Origin: Benincasa hispida
Lineage: Eukaryota > Streptophyta > Magnoliopsida > Cucurbitales > Cucurbitaceae
Length of the DNA stretch: 64,000 nt
Assembly: GCF_009727055.1 (NCBI RefSeq)
Contig: NC_052358.1
Location: forward strand, 42,166,904-42,230,903
Direction of reading: 5' to 3'
Part shown: positions 25,147 to 35,091 of the stretch, piece by piece
Layout: every line of letters starts with the position of its first letter
Position numbering within the stretch: position 1 is the first letter of the stretch
Translations under genes and position numbers: made by a program
The notes under the pieces: model-generated
Told to the model about the DNA's origin: nothing
Database searches by the model: none
The model's input: the letters and a program-made list of their open reading frames with translations, nothing else

Positions 25147-26658
25147 TTAAGTTATTTCGCCATTTACAACCGCTTGTCTTACTGCATTTAATGTTTCAAA
25201 TATTCTCAAATCCAAAGGGTGAGAATTGTCCCCTCCGTAGAATTTATGTACAACTCCATCAATGGTTATGCAGCTGTAACCAGGGATTTTTGTCAAACCA
25301 AGGTCTCGCATTTTCTCTCTAGTCAGCCAAACACCACGAGATATACCAAGGGATTCATATATACTAATCAAGGCTATAAAATTGCTTGGATTTGTAGGTT
25401 CCAACTTGAAAAGCTGGTTGGCTGCAATTTCTCCAATCTCAAGGTTCCTGTGGATCATACAACCAGAAAGCAGAGCACCCCAAATGCTTGCAGAAGCGGT
25501 AGGCTTCATATTTCTTATCAACAGAAACGCTTCCTGCAGAAAGCCAAAGCGACTCAGAAGATCAACAACACAAGCATAATGTTCTACCGTCAGTTCAACC
25601 TTAAAATCTGAAACAATGGACTGGAAAATTCTCCAACCTTCATTGATGTAACCTGCATGACTGCAGCTAGCCAAAACGGCTGTCAGTGTTACAGAATTGG
25701 GTTGGATTCCACAATCCTTCATTTTGTTAAACAGGACCAAGGATTTCTCTCCTTTCCCATGAGCCCCATAACAAGATATCATTGTGGTCCATGTAACAGT
25801 ATTCAAGCTGCTCATATTCCCAAAGACCTTTTCAGAATCAAACAGGCTTCCACACTTTGAATACATATTAATCAATGAGTTCCCAATTGCAACATCAGCA
25901 GCAAATACCATACTCTTCAAAACTAAGCAATGAATCTCTTTTCCTTTTCTCAAATCTCCTTCCCCTCCACAAGCATTCAAAACGCTAGGAATTGTCATAA
26001 AATCCATCTTCACTCCTTCAAAGAGCATGCGCTTGAAACAATCCAACGCATCTCCATAAAGCCCAGCCCTCCCATACCCAGAAATCATTGCGTTCCAAGA
26101 AATTGTATCTTTATAAATCATATTATCAAACACCTTCTTAGCATCACCCACAAGCCCATATTTAGCGTAAAAGTCTAAAACCGTACTGTCTACAACAACA
26201 TATCCTTCAAACCCAAGCCTTATTGTCCAACAATGAAGTCTCTTCCCCAAATAAACATCCCCAGTACCAACACTAGCCTTCAACATCTGAGGCAAAGTAT
26301 AATGGTCAGGGAGAAAACCAAGGCCCCTAAACTGATTAAACACATTTATTGCATCAAAGTACCAAGAAGTGTGAACATAAGAAGCAATCAAGATATTCCA
26401 GGAGTGCATGTTTCTGTGAGTCATTTTATCAAACACCTTGCGGGCGTCGTGAAGAAACCCACATTTGCAATACACTAATAGAAGATCTGTTAGAAGAGTT
26501 AAATGTGGAAGGAAGCCATGGATGAGGATTTGAGCGTGGGCTTGCTTTGCTTGGGCAATTGCATAATGATGAGCACAGCTTCTGAGAATGAAAGAGAAAC
26601 GAGAAGTGCTATGACTATGAGACATTGATAGCTGCCTTCCGGGTAAATTATTAAGCAC
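25147..26658 (-). CDS. Pentatricopeptide-repeat protein, PLS class with E/E+ tail
   Basis: An intronless 503-residue frame. PPR proteins of this class bind specific organelle transcripts and serve in C-to-U editing or other RNA processing in mitochondria or chloroplasts. Repeats run from about residue 40 to 390 with typical endings: ARKVFDKM, SWNILIASYV, AKKVFDNM, SWNAMISGYG, GKEIHCLVLK, NSLINMYSKCG, TWTTMISCYG, VTLTAVLASCSHAG. The E motif follows (SIWGALLSGCMIHRNLEIGE) and then an E+ stretch (GYSCITIDGVVHKFYGGD.SHP). The protein ends before any DYW deaminase domain, so an editing role would need a partner. The first Met (MLNNL) or the second (MSHSH, residue 12) could be the start; the N-terminus is short for a targeting peptide. 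The specific Arabidopsis counterpart was not identified. Confidence 0.92.
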   Translation of the reverse strand: MLNNLPGRQLSMSHSHSTSRFSFILRSCAHHYAIAQAKQAHAQILIHGFLPHLTLLTDLLLVYCKCGFLHDARKVFDKMTHRNMHSWNILIASYVHTSWYFDAINVFNQFRGLGFLPDHYTLPQMLKASVGTGDVYLGKRLHCWTIRLGFEGYVVVDSTVLDFYAKYGLVGDAKKVFDNMIYKDTISWNAMISGYGRAGLYGDALDCFKRMLFEGVKMDFMTIPSVLNACGGEGDLRKGKEIHCLVLKSMVFAADVAIGNSLINMYSKCGSLFDSEKVFGNMSSLNTVTWTTMISCYGAHGKGEKSLVLFNKMKDCGIQPNSVTLTAVLASCSHAGYINEGWRIFQSIVSDFKVELTVEHYACVVDLLSRFGFLQEAFLLIRNMKPTASASIWGALLSGCMIHRNLEIGEIAANQLFKLEPTNPSNFIALISIYESLGISRGVWLTREKMRDLGLTKIPGYSCITIDGVVHKFYGGDNSHPLDLRIFETLNAVRQAVVNGEIT

Positions 26659-26773
26659 AAAGTCCTTAATGATTTTATCTATTGAAGCTCTTGAACAAAA
26701 TGAAAGTATTTTTTTTTTATTTTATTTTATTATTTTTTTTAACAAAGGACCCTACTACCACATTTTATAACAT

Positions 26774-27733
26774 GGGTGTACATGAGTTAGGTTAGGTTGA
26801 GAGATTTTTTTAGCCAACCGATAAATTTGGATTGGTCGGATTGGCCACTCGAATGACCTGAATAGAATCTCCAATCTAACCCAACCCATAAAATTTGGGT
26901 TGGGTTGGATTGGGTTGTTGGGTTATTTAGGGCTTGTTTAGTAGAGAATTTAGTTCTATTTTATGTTTTTAAATTCACTGAGTTCAAGAAATATGTGATT
27001 CTGTTCCTGAAAATTGTCTTTACATTATGTGATCCAAATAGTGTAAATTCTGAAAAAAAAAAAAAAAAAAACATTTTTATGTTTCATTGAATCCATATTT
27101 TGAATTTTGAATTTTGAATTTTAAAGTGCATAATTATATTAAATAAAGATAAAAAAAAAATACTTAGAACTAAAATATGGCATATTATAAAATCAATTCA
27201 TTTTTTGGAAAGTAAAATATGTATTATGTAATGTATTATAAATTATATAATATGACAAAATAAGAATTATACAAAAAAATTAACATAAAACATGTTCATA
27301 AATAAATTTATAATAGTTTATTGTCAATCTAATATTTAGTAGGTAATTTCAAAAAGTTTTATGATTTATAAATATAATATCAATCACATTTAAAAAATAA
27401 ATAAATCAGAATCTTGTTCTGAATTTGCTACCAAATACATATATGAAAACATGAAATACAACTCTGTTTTCATTGAATCTCTTGTTTTCAAATTTATGTT
27501 TTCAGATTCTCTACCAAATAGACCGTTATTTTTTATTCTTTTCTCTTTTTTTAATTATATTTTTATATGCATTATAATTTGGGTCGGTTTGGGTCAACCC
27601 GAATTTTAAAAATTGTAACCCGAACCTGAACCCGAACCCAACCCAACCCGAAAAAATCATAAAAAATTCAACCCAACTCAACCCTTACGATTTGGGTTGG
27701 GTAGTCCAGGTTGTTGGGGTTATTTGAACATCC
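26774..27733. mobile_element. Inverted-repeat MITE (GGGTTGGGTTGG type)
   Basis: The left end GGGTGTACATGAGTTAGG and the right end (complement GGATGTTCAAATAACCCC) pair. Internal blocks of CCAACCCA/TGGGTTGG words also pair over about 100-150 bp at each side. A compact relative without the inner insertion lies at 46821-46999, inside the YUCCA gene. This copy was enlarged by the nested element 26930-27524. Confidence 0.65.
26930..27524. mobile_element. hAT-like MITE nested in the preceding MITE
   Basis: The left terminus GGGCTTGTTTAGTAGAGAAT and the right terminus (complement GGTCTATTTGGTAGAGAATC) are inverted repeats. It is flanked by GTTATTTA (26922-26929) and GTTATTTT (27525-27532), a 7/8 match to the 8-bp duplication typical of hAT elements. 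The inside is AT-rich without coding capacity and includes a 20-base A run near 27052-27071. Confidence 0.75.
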
Positions 27734-27749
27734 TTAGTTAGGGATGACC

Positions 27750-28270
27750 AAGTGTATCGTATCTCTAATGCGATGACCATCCCTATCACGATAATTTTTT
27801 TTTTAACAAAATTGGGGAAAACATAACAAACTTACATATTTTATGACTTATTGTGTTAGGGATGACCATGTATAACCCTAACACGATAATCATCTCTATC
27901 ACAACTGTAATCAAATTCAAGGAGTAGTTGGAATCACTTGAAGTGATCAGTTTTGCATGAGAGTCATGCAATAAAACCACTCTTGATTGAGTGGAAAAGT
28001 GGATGCAATTGCTGAATTGCTGAGTTTTTTGAAGGTTGAAGAAGTTGTTCTTCAACAAGTTGAAAAGCCAGAAAACCTCTCATCCAATTCCCTAAATTCA
28101 AGCTTGTTTTGAGTCTCACAACTTAATCTAAGACTCCTAAAGAATAGTAAGGAAGTTTAGTGGTGGTCCACAACAAGAATTTGAGAAGATTGCAGCTGAA
28201 TTTCGAGTTTGAAGAGGATATTCAAAGGTATGTTATGAAACCCTCTCGATACCCCATGCACATGCTTAAT
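27750..28270 (+). mobile_element. Copia LTR, 3' part (LTR 'E')
   Basis: 27903-28250 is nearly collinear with 36565-36905 (LTR 'D'). Shared text includes ATTCAAGGAGTA, TGGAATCACTTGAAGTGATC, GATTGAGTGGAAAAG, GTTGAAGAAGTT.TTCTTC and AGATTGCAGCTGAATTTCG. The similarity includes a CAAAGGTATGTT site (28223-28234). The minus-strand frame 27786-28058 lies entirely in it and is not a gene. Confidence 0.65.
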
Positions 28271-28384
28271 TTGATGTCACAATTAAGGAATTAGAATGCT
28301 TAATTATGCTTAATGCTTAATGATCCTGTCAAAATTAAGGAAGATTGCATAAACTATTTTTTCAACCACTGTCTCATACTCCCT

Positions 28385-28645
28385 GCATGATGTCATACTC
28401 GATGACATTTACTTGATGGTATTTTGGTGCATACTCGATGCACGATACCATACTCAATGCCATACTCGATGCACGATGCCATACTCGATGGTACTCGATG
28501 GCATTTACTCGACGATATTTTGGTAAATACTCGATGCACGATGCCATACTTGATGGTACTCGATGGTATTTTGGTAAATACTTGATGCATGATGGTACTC
28601 GATGGCATACTCGATGCTCGATGGCATACTCGATGGTTTTTTGCC
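28385..28645. repeat. Minisatellite of TACTCGATGGCAT-type words
   Basis: About 260 bp composed of (A/T)ACTCGATG, CACGATG, GATGGTA and GGCATTTACTCGA words in irregular order, about 20 copies. The frames at 28393-28668 (minus) and 28438-28671 (plus) are by-products. In the homologous sequence at 63.4 kb the corresponding place carries ACGATCG-type words instead. Confidence 0.8.
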
Positions 28646-29560
28646 TGGTTCAGCCTAATTTTGAGCATTGAAGGTCCGGTTTGAGAGGTTCAGGACTGGT
28701 TTAGGGCAATTCGAGCGGTCCAGAAGTGTTTTGAATCCAGTTTTGGTTATTATTGTAATAATTAAACCTTTGTTTGCTTGAGAATGCCAAAACTAAACTA
28801 TATCAGTTTGTGTTTAATTATTTATGCATGTGATGTATGTTATAATTAAACAAATCTTGTATGTGCATATAGTATGCCATATAGATTTAAAATCCCACCA
28901 TAGGAAGCATGTTACATGCATTGAAAGTATATTATAAGTTGTTATAATATATAGTATGCATGTTTAGTGTTTCAGATGTTTTAATATAAGTGTTATATTA
29001 AATCATGAGATATCTGATGTTTGTTATGGATGCAAAAACCATATCTAAAGTTTTATAAGTTGTTATAAAATTAGGTTAGACATTAAAATCCATAACAAAG
29101 ATAAGCTGCATACTTACGTAGGTTAACCGCTTGTTTTAATAGTTAAAATAGTTTGTTATCTTATAAAACTTGGATTGCAAATTCAACCGGTATATAATCT
29201 CGTCTAAGACTAGAGGTATTTAAGTTGGCAGTCTACACAACACCTCCTACCTAGGGATTATGGCCAAATAATTGAGTGTTGTTAACCAATTTTATGAGCT
29301 ATATGAGCGGTGTGAGGTTTTAAAACTGGTTTATCATCTAGACATCGTAGGTTAAATCCAAATATAAATGTTACACTTGGATAAACACCAAGACTTAGGT
29401 TGTTTAATTAGCTGGAACATTCCTAAGTAAAGATATATCAAAACAAATATTAGGACACTTCAGTGGGAGTTTAATAGCATATATGATATGTTATTAGTAC
29501 GCTTTAATGGGAATTTAATAATGCTTCAGTAGGAGATTAATAAAATATATGATATGTTGT
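28646..29560 (+). mobile_element. Copia-associated region continuing LTR 'E'
   Basis: 28650-29000 is related to 63480-63800: both have a GGTTC/GAGCGGT-rich piece, then an intron-like AT-rich piece with GTATGTCATATAGA.T.AAA.CCCACCATAGG. The rest (29000-29560) holds TATAATATAT and GTAAAGATATATC-like text with no recognisable gene. Given the gag downstream, this is most simply LTR/leader DNA. Confidence 0.4.
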
Positions 29561-30020
29561 TTTTAGCTCTCACGTCCCTAATAGTTCACAAGCAAGATTC
29601 ATGTTTCACTTCGTGTCACCCTTAGAGTGACCTCCATTCAGAAAGTGTTTGCATGAATCAAGATCTAGGTGAATAGGGGAAGTTGTTCACAGTAAAATCA
29701 AAAGTGATGTTTTGATTTTAAATCTCACATCCTAAGGTGTTCACACCATGAGATCCGTGCAACACTTCATGTCGATTATACCTCGACTGCTCCATTCGAA
29801 AAGTGTTTGCATGAGATTAAGATCAAGGTGAATGGAGGGAAGTTGTTCAATGTAAAATCAAATAAACGATATATTGATTTCAACTCTCACGTCCCTAGAA
29901 AGTTTAGCGTGAGGTCCATACAATGCTTCGTGTCAATTATACCTCAATTGCTCCATTTGGAAAGTGTTTGTATAGGTCAAGATCAAGTTGAATGGGAGAA
30001 GTAGTTCATAGTAAGTGGGT
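29560..30020 (+). repeat. Three tandem copies of a ~160-bp leader repeat
   Basis: Units are marked by AAAGTGTTTG at 29642, 29800 and 29961. Each is preceded by CTCACGTCCCTA or CTCACATCCTAA and followed by TCAAGATC.A.GTGAATGG..GAAGTTGTTCA. It lies between LTR-related DNA and a gag frame, i.e. in the retrotransposon leader. The frame 29807-30004 is a by-product. Confidence 0.8.
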
Positions 30021-30549
30021 GAAGGATATGTGTCAACATATCCTACGGTCTCTTCCGTTTGTTTGGACCGTGAGATTCCTATGTTGCTCCTGTTGATTAG
30101 CTTTAGGTGGTCCTTGCTAGTCGTTTAACGATGGCTATCCCCTCAGAGGGTTATAACATAGGATTCGGAACAACTCAAACTCTAAAAATGGATAGGATTT
30201 CTTAGGTCATTTTTCAACCTTGACTTTCCAATTCGGTAGCATCGTTGGGGCCGACATCTGAGGTTTGAAAATGGAGGATTACACTAACAAAATTACTAAA
30301 GTGTTAGTAAGTTCTGACAAAAAACGATAGCTAAATGACTATCATAATATGAGTTATTCTAGAAATAGTACTTATTCAAAAATGTCTTCCATTACTGAAG
30401 AAGTATTTAGCTGCCCCTCGATAGCACTTATTCTGACTCATTATAGTATCGTTGCAAAAATAATGAAATTTTGGGTACATTATTATTTTACTAAAACATG
30501 GTTGGGTTTAAAAGAAATTCACTAATAAAGAAATTATTTATTTTTCAAA

Positions 30550-31430
30550 ATGACTAGTTCATTAGTACAATTGTTGGCTTCGGATAAATTAACTGGGGAT
30601 AATTATGCTACATGGAAATCAAATTTGAATACAATACTGGTGATAGACGATTTGATGTTTGTTTTGACAGAGGAATGTCCTCCCATCCCTAGCTCAAATG
30701 CAAACCGAACTGTTCGGGAAGCATACGACAAATGGACGAAGGCGGATGAGAAAGCCCGTGTCTACATTCTTGCCAACGTATCTGATGTTCTGGCTAAGAA
30801 ACACGAAAGCATATATACTGCCAAGGAGATTATGGAATCTCTACGTGGGATGTTTGAACAATCGTCCTTCTCCTTGAGGCATAATGCTATCAAATATGTT
30901 TACAATTGCCCAATGAAAGAAGGGGCCTCTTTTAGAGAACATATCCTAGACATGATGGTCCATTTTAATGTGACAGAGGTAAACGAAATGTCATAGATGA
31001 GAGGAGTCAAGTTGGTTTTATTCTAAAGTCTTTTTCGAAGTGCTTCTTGCAATTTCTCACTAATGCGTTAATAAACAAGATAAAATACAACCTGACTACA
31101 CTTCTCAGTGAGCTACAGGCTTTTCGGTCTATTTTGAGAATAAAAAGACAAGAAGCGAAGGTAAATATTGTTGCTGCTAAGTTAAAAGGATCGTCCTCTA
31201 AAAAGCCTGATGTTGCTTCTTCTTCTAAGAATAAGAGTATTCCTTTGAAGAAGAACAAGAGGAAAGGGAAAAAGAAAACTTCTATTGGCTGCAAAGGCAA
31301 GGCGAAAGTTGTAGACAAAGGAAAATATTTCTAATGCAGCAAGGACGAGCACTGGAAGAGAAGCTGCCCACAATACCTTGCAGAGAAAAAAAGCAGAGAA
31401 AGCAAAACGAGGAAACTAGTTCTTAAGGAT
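30550..31430 (+). pseudogene. Copia gag (UBN2-type), interrupted
   Basis: The 148-residue frame 30550-30996 is the gag N-terminus: MTSSLVQLLASDKLTGDNY..WK, FVLTEECPP, YILANVSDVLAKKHE, AKEIMESLRGMF. The homologous C-terminal part continues after a stop and shift in 31047-31334 (NKIKYNLTTLLSELQAF, then a Lys-rich stretch). It ends in a zinc knuckle where the first Cys is Tyr and a stop precedes the second (YF*CSKDEHWKRSC). It is closely related to the minus-strand gag at 3.8-4.6 kb. Gag packages the retrotransposon RNA; this copy cannot do so intact. Confidence 0.85.
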
Positions 31431-31639
31431 TGCTTGCAAACTCCAAAATCTCCCCTTGGTTATTTTTATTAATGTAATAAAAGTTGTCTTATCTTTTGTA
31501 AAGGATATATTGTATATAATCTTTTGTTATAAATGAAATGTTCATTAGCAAAAGTTACATTTTATATTTATTCTACTATAAAGCAACTTCTGTAAAAACC
31601 AACCAAAGTTCAAGACCATTTCAAATATTTAGATATTTA

Positions 31640-32620
31640 ACAGCTAAAAAATAATAAGGCAAAAGATGTATTTTGGTACTTAACTTTGGTAATTAAGGTT
31701 ATTGTCACATCATGTCTTAATGAGATTAAGAAGGTTAAAAGTGGTCATCTAAATAAGTTAGAAGACAAATATTTTAACTCTATGTGTGTCTTATCTTCAA
31801 GATAAAATGATCAAAAGAACCAAAGAACCCTTAAAAATTTATACATTCAGATCTTTATGGTCTGGTGAATGTTAAAGCATAAGGAAGGGTATGAATATTT
31901 AAATAATTAATCTAAAGTACAGTTGTATTTACCTAAGTTGTAAGTTTAGAACACTTGAAAGGTTCAAGGTGTATAAAACTTGTTAGATAAAATAAGCAAA
32001 ACACTTTGATTAGATCGAAGTAGAGAGTACAGAGAATCAGAGATTTCTAGGACTATTTTGATAGAACATGAAATCTAGTGACAATTCTCTACATCTAGTT
32101 GCCTTAATCATTTTGAACGTCATTCTATTTTAAGGTGTTTCAGAAACTCCATATGAGATTTGGAGAGCTTATAAAAGCTTTCTATGATATGTAAAAGATG
32201 TTAACATAGTTCAGAAATCTGAAATAGATCGACACACGTGTTAGTGTTGAACCTTAAGTATTGAAATACCGTTCAAATGGAATGCCTATCTGTAGGCAAA
32301 CCAAAAGTAGTATACTTTTCAAGAAATAGAAAATCAAGTGTTTATGTTGACAAATGCTAATTTTTTTTTTCTAGAAAAGTATATGAGATCACCATGTATT
32401 ATTTAGTTTCTATAAAAAGCAAAGTGTATATCAATAAAGAGTTATTGATTAAAGCTGACACTGTAACAAAAATTATTTCGATAGGTTAGATGCATCTTAC
32501 TCAAAGAGTTGAGGGTACCTCGATGTAGTGGGAGGAATGTATAACAACCTAGCCATAATTTGGGCTTAGTGGAAACTCAAGTCATCCGGCCTTGGTGACA
32601 ATTATTGGGGTTGATGCCCT
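31640..32620 (+). pseudogene. Broken copia GAG-pre-integrase and integrase
   Basis: Collinear with 37010-38340 but more decayed. Recognisable are the CHV-like cluster region (AGAAGACAAATATTTTAACTC...TGTGTCTTATC), AAAGAACCCTTA.A..T.ATACATTCAGA (the integrase domain start), and the later GTTTCAGAAACTCCATATGAG. It is cut at about 32620, where a copia LTR begins, so RT and RNase H are absent. Confidence 0.6.
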
Positions 32621-32624
32621 AAAG

Positions 32625-34750
32625 TCTCATGTCTTGTAGTTCGTAAATAGTTTGTACGAATGCTTGTGGTGTATAATATATAATATTTACTTCACTTCTT
32701 GATTTTGCTCATTTGGATGTTTTATTTGCTTTACCACAAACCAATGAACTAAAATCCTTAGTTGTCTTTATGTAACTTAAGCATTTATGTGGTGACATAC
32801 AAGTGGATCATGTCTTAAGTGATAACCAAAATGGTCTGTAGTATATTGATATAGGAGTGAAATCTTATCTTGGTAACGCTACGGATGCGGCCCGTTTTGT
32901 GGAGTGATCGCAAGTGTTGTGACTTGTCATAGATGGTCTGATCCTGATAATTCGTGTAGGGGACATGCAAGCGGGGGCGTCCTATACAAAGAGTTTGTAT
33001 AAGACCTGACCACAAAGTGTTAACATTTCGTTATATAACACTGTTCATGATAGAGATTTCACTTTACTAGGATGACCATAGGTAACATGACCTCAATCCT
33101 GAGTGAGTTGGGAACTCCTACCATTGAGGGCGGTCCTTTGATTTGCATGGGTGCGAGTGGCCAAGCTGCCGACTCAAACCTACCACTTTGGGGATTCGTT
33201 TGATTTGGGAGCTGGGAACTCAGCTACACAAGATGGAATTCACTCCTTCCCCGAAGCAGGGGTAAGTAGATAGATAGCTCCCTTAAGGGCTGATTCTAGG
33301 GCTTGAATGATGTGGCGCCACACACCTTCTTATGGCCTGAGAAGTGTTCACACATAGTTAGACTATGTTATATTATTCATTAGAAGGATCAGTGGTACTT
33401 AAGGAGTGAGATGTAACTACAGGGGCAAAACGGTAAATTGACCCAGCTGTACTTACGAGCATCTGTGAAGGATTATCGTACTCATGATTGGTTATATCCG
33501 ATAGACACAGAAATATATCTGTGGTAAGAAGAGTTTAGCTGTCGGTCTTTAGTGGAATGCCTGGGAGTTAATGGATGGTGGATCTCGTGGCTAAAGAGTT
33601 TAGTCAGCTATTCACGTACCATTAGAGCTTCGAGCCATAAGTCTATAAGGTCCCTTTGGTTGATTGGATACAAGTTAAGAATCAGTTTTTGGGTCAGTTT
33701 GAAATGTTCAAATTGACAAGAGGGATATAATTGAACTCGTTAATTATATATGATATGACTGACTAAATGTATGAGATACATTATTTTGGAGGAAATTGGA
33801 TATAAATATGATTTATATGAAGTAGAGGAGAAAACACTATAGTTGATATATGATATCAAACTATAGGTTATGAATATAATAAGATTATATTTATTAATTT
33901 ATTAATTGGATGGTTATGAGATAATTAGCCGAGATTTTCTCTGAATTTGTGCATTAATGGGAAGTTGAATTCAGTTCTAGTAACTGAAGAATAAAATGAA
34001 AATGGTTTTCATTTTGCAAAAGAGAAACACATAATTTCTCATGGTATGATAAGCCTTCTATCACTTAGTGTTTGAGAACCTATACGATAGCACTTACCGT
34101 TCATTAAACGATTGCACACCTGCGCGCCTTTTCCTAAATGATCGCTTACCTTTTCATAGACGATTGCTTAGCGCCTGAGCATAACTAAAAGATCGTATAG
34201 ACGATTGCTTAGCTTTTACTACACGATCGTGTACCCCGCACTAAACGATTAAGGACCCGACTATACGATAGCGCTCACTGTTCTCCCACTTGCTTTATCT
34301 TAGTACACGATAACCTTTTCTCTTCCCTTCTACCAATTCCATCAAAGCCCACTATTTGGATTTTCATTCCGAGAATATTGAGGGCTCTGAGTGGTGGTGT
34401 CATCCCCATTGCCTGTTGTTGTGCGAATCTATTCGTGTAAATGACCGAGGTGTTGCTAGGCGATTACTTGCTAGACTAGCAAGATCAAGAGAAGTTCGTT
34501 CACGGAGAGAGTGAGTTTTGTGAAGAAATGTCTTCAAATGGTATGTTCTCTCAGTCTCTTTTATTTATTTATTGATCCTTTAAGCATGCCAATAATTTAG
34601 TGTTATCAATGCATTTCTATATGTTTGAATGTATATATGGAAATTCTGTCACAATGAATTGGAAAGATCCACTTCTACTCATAGGTACTCTTGTAAAAGA
34701 GTTCCTTCAACAATATCGAGAAATAAGAAGTTGTGGAAATAATATGCATT
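32625..34750 (+). mobile_element. Copia LTR (LTR 'C')
   Basis: It starts TTGGGGTTGATGCCCTAAAG, close to the usual TGTTGGGGTTTATGCCC start. The first 1.2 kb is about three-quarters alike by eye to LTR 'D' (35092 on): GTGGATCATGTCTTAAGT, TGGTCTGTAGTAT, ATCCTGA, GATTTGCATGGGTG and GGAATTCACTCCT. The last 0.9 kb instead matches LTR 'A' (2.3-3.2 kb), including an ACGATCG-word block at 34080-34310 and an AATGGTATGT donor-like site at 34537-34546. LTR 'C' therefore belongs to the LTR 'A' subfamily. The 34600-34788 frame is not a gene. Confidence 0.65.
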
Positions 34751-34799
34751 CCCTATATTGTTTTGAATCGAAGTCCGGTGTATACTAATATATTTATAG

Positions 34800-35091
34800 C
34801 AATCCTCTTCGCTTCCTCTCCGTTAAAGCGTTTGAGGATCACCTAGTGAGACTAGGACTACGGGTTGTATAACCTAGGGCAAGTGGGAGAAAAACCCATG
34901 GGTATGTGATACCTAAGGATAGGTATGTGATACCTAAAGAGTGATACCTAAGGATGGGTATATGATACCTAAAGGCAAACCATAGGTATATGATTCCCTA
35001 GTTTATTGTTTTTCGCTATAAAACTAAAAAACTCAATGTATTCATATGCATGCTACCATTAGAGTTTTAGTCCAAGTGGGAGTTTGTTGCG
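34800..35091 (+). pseudogene. 3' tail of copia pol plus polypurine tract
   Basis: CGTTTGAGGATCACCTAGTGAGACTAGGACTACGGG corresponds to the pol end of the element at 41390-41440. A short TGATACCTAA(A/G)G repeat follows (34898-34975), and then CCAAGTGGGAGTT, the polypurine tract, directly before the LTR start TGTTGCGTTTTATGTCC at 35092. Everything upstream in this element has been deleted. Confidence 0.6.

Noticed and set aside
25219..26478. Plus-strand frames opposite the PPR gene (25219-25611, 25382-25579, 25657-25860, 25930-26178, 26233-26478)
   Set aside because: All lie antisense within the PPR coding region, whose minus-strand translation has clear repeats and an E/E+ tail.
28385..28645. 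CRISPR-like array
   Set aside because: Units are irregular, contiguous and without unique spacers, and the window is a plant nuclear sequence; it is a minisatellite.
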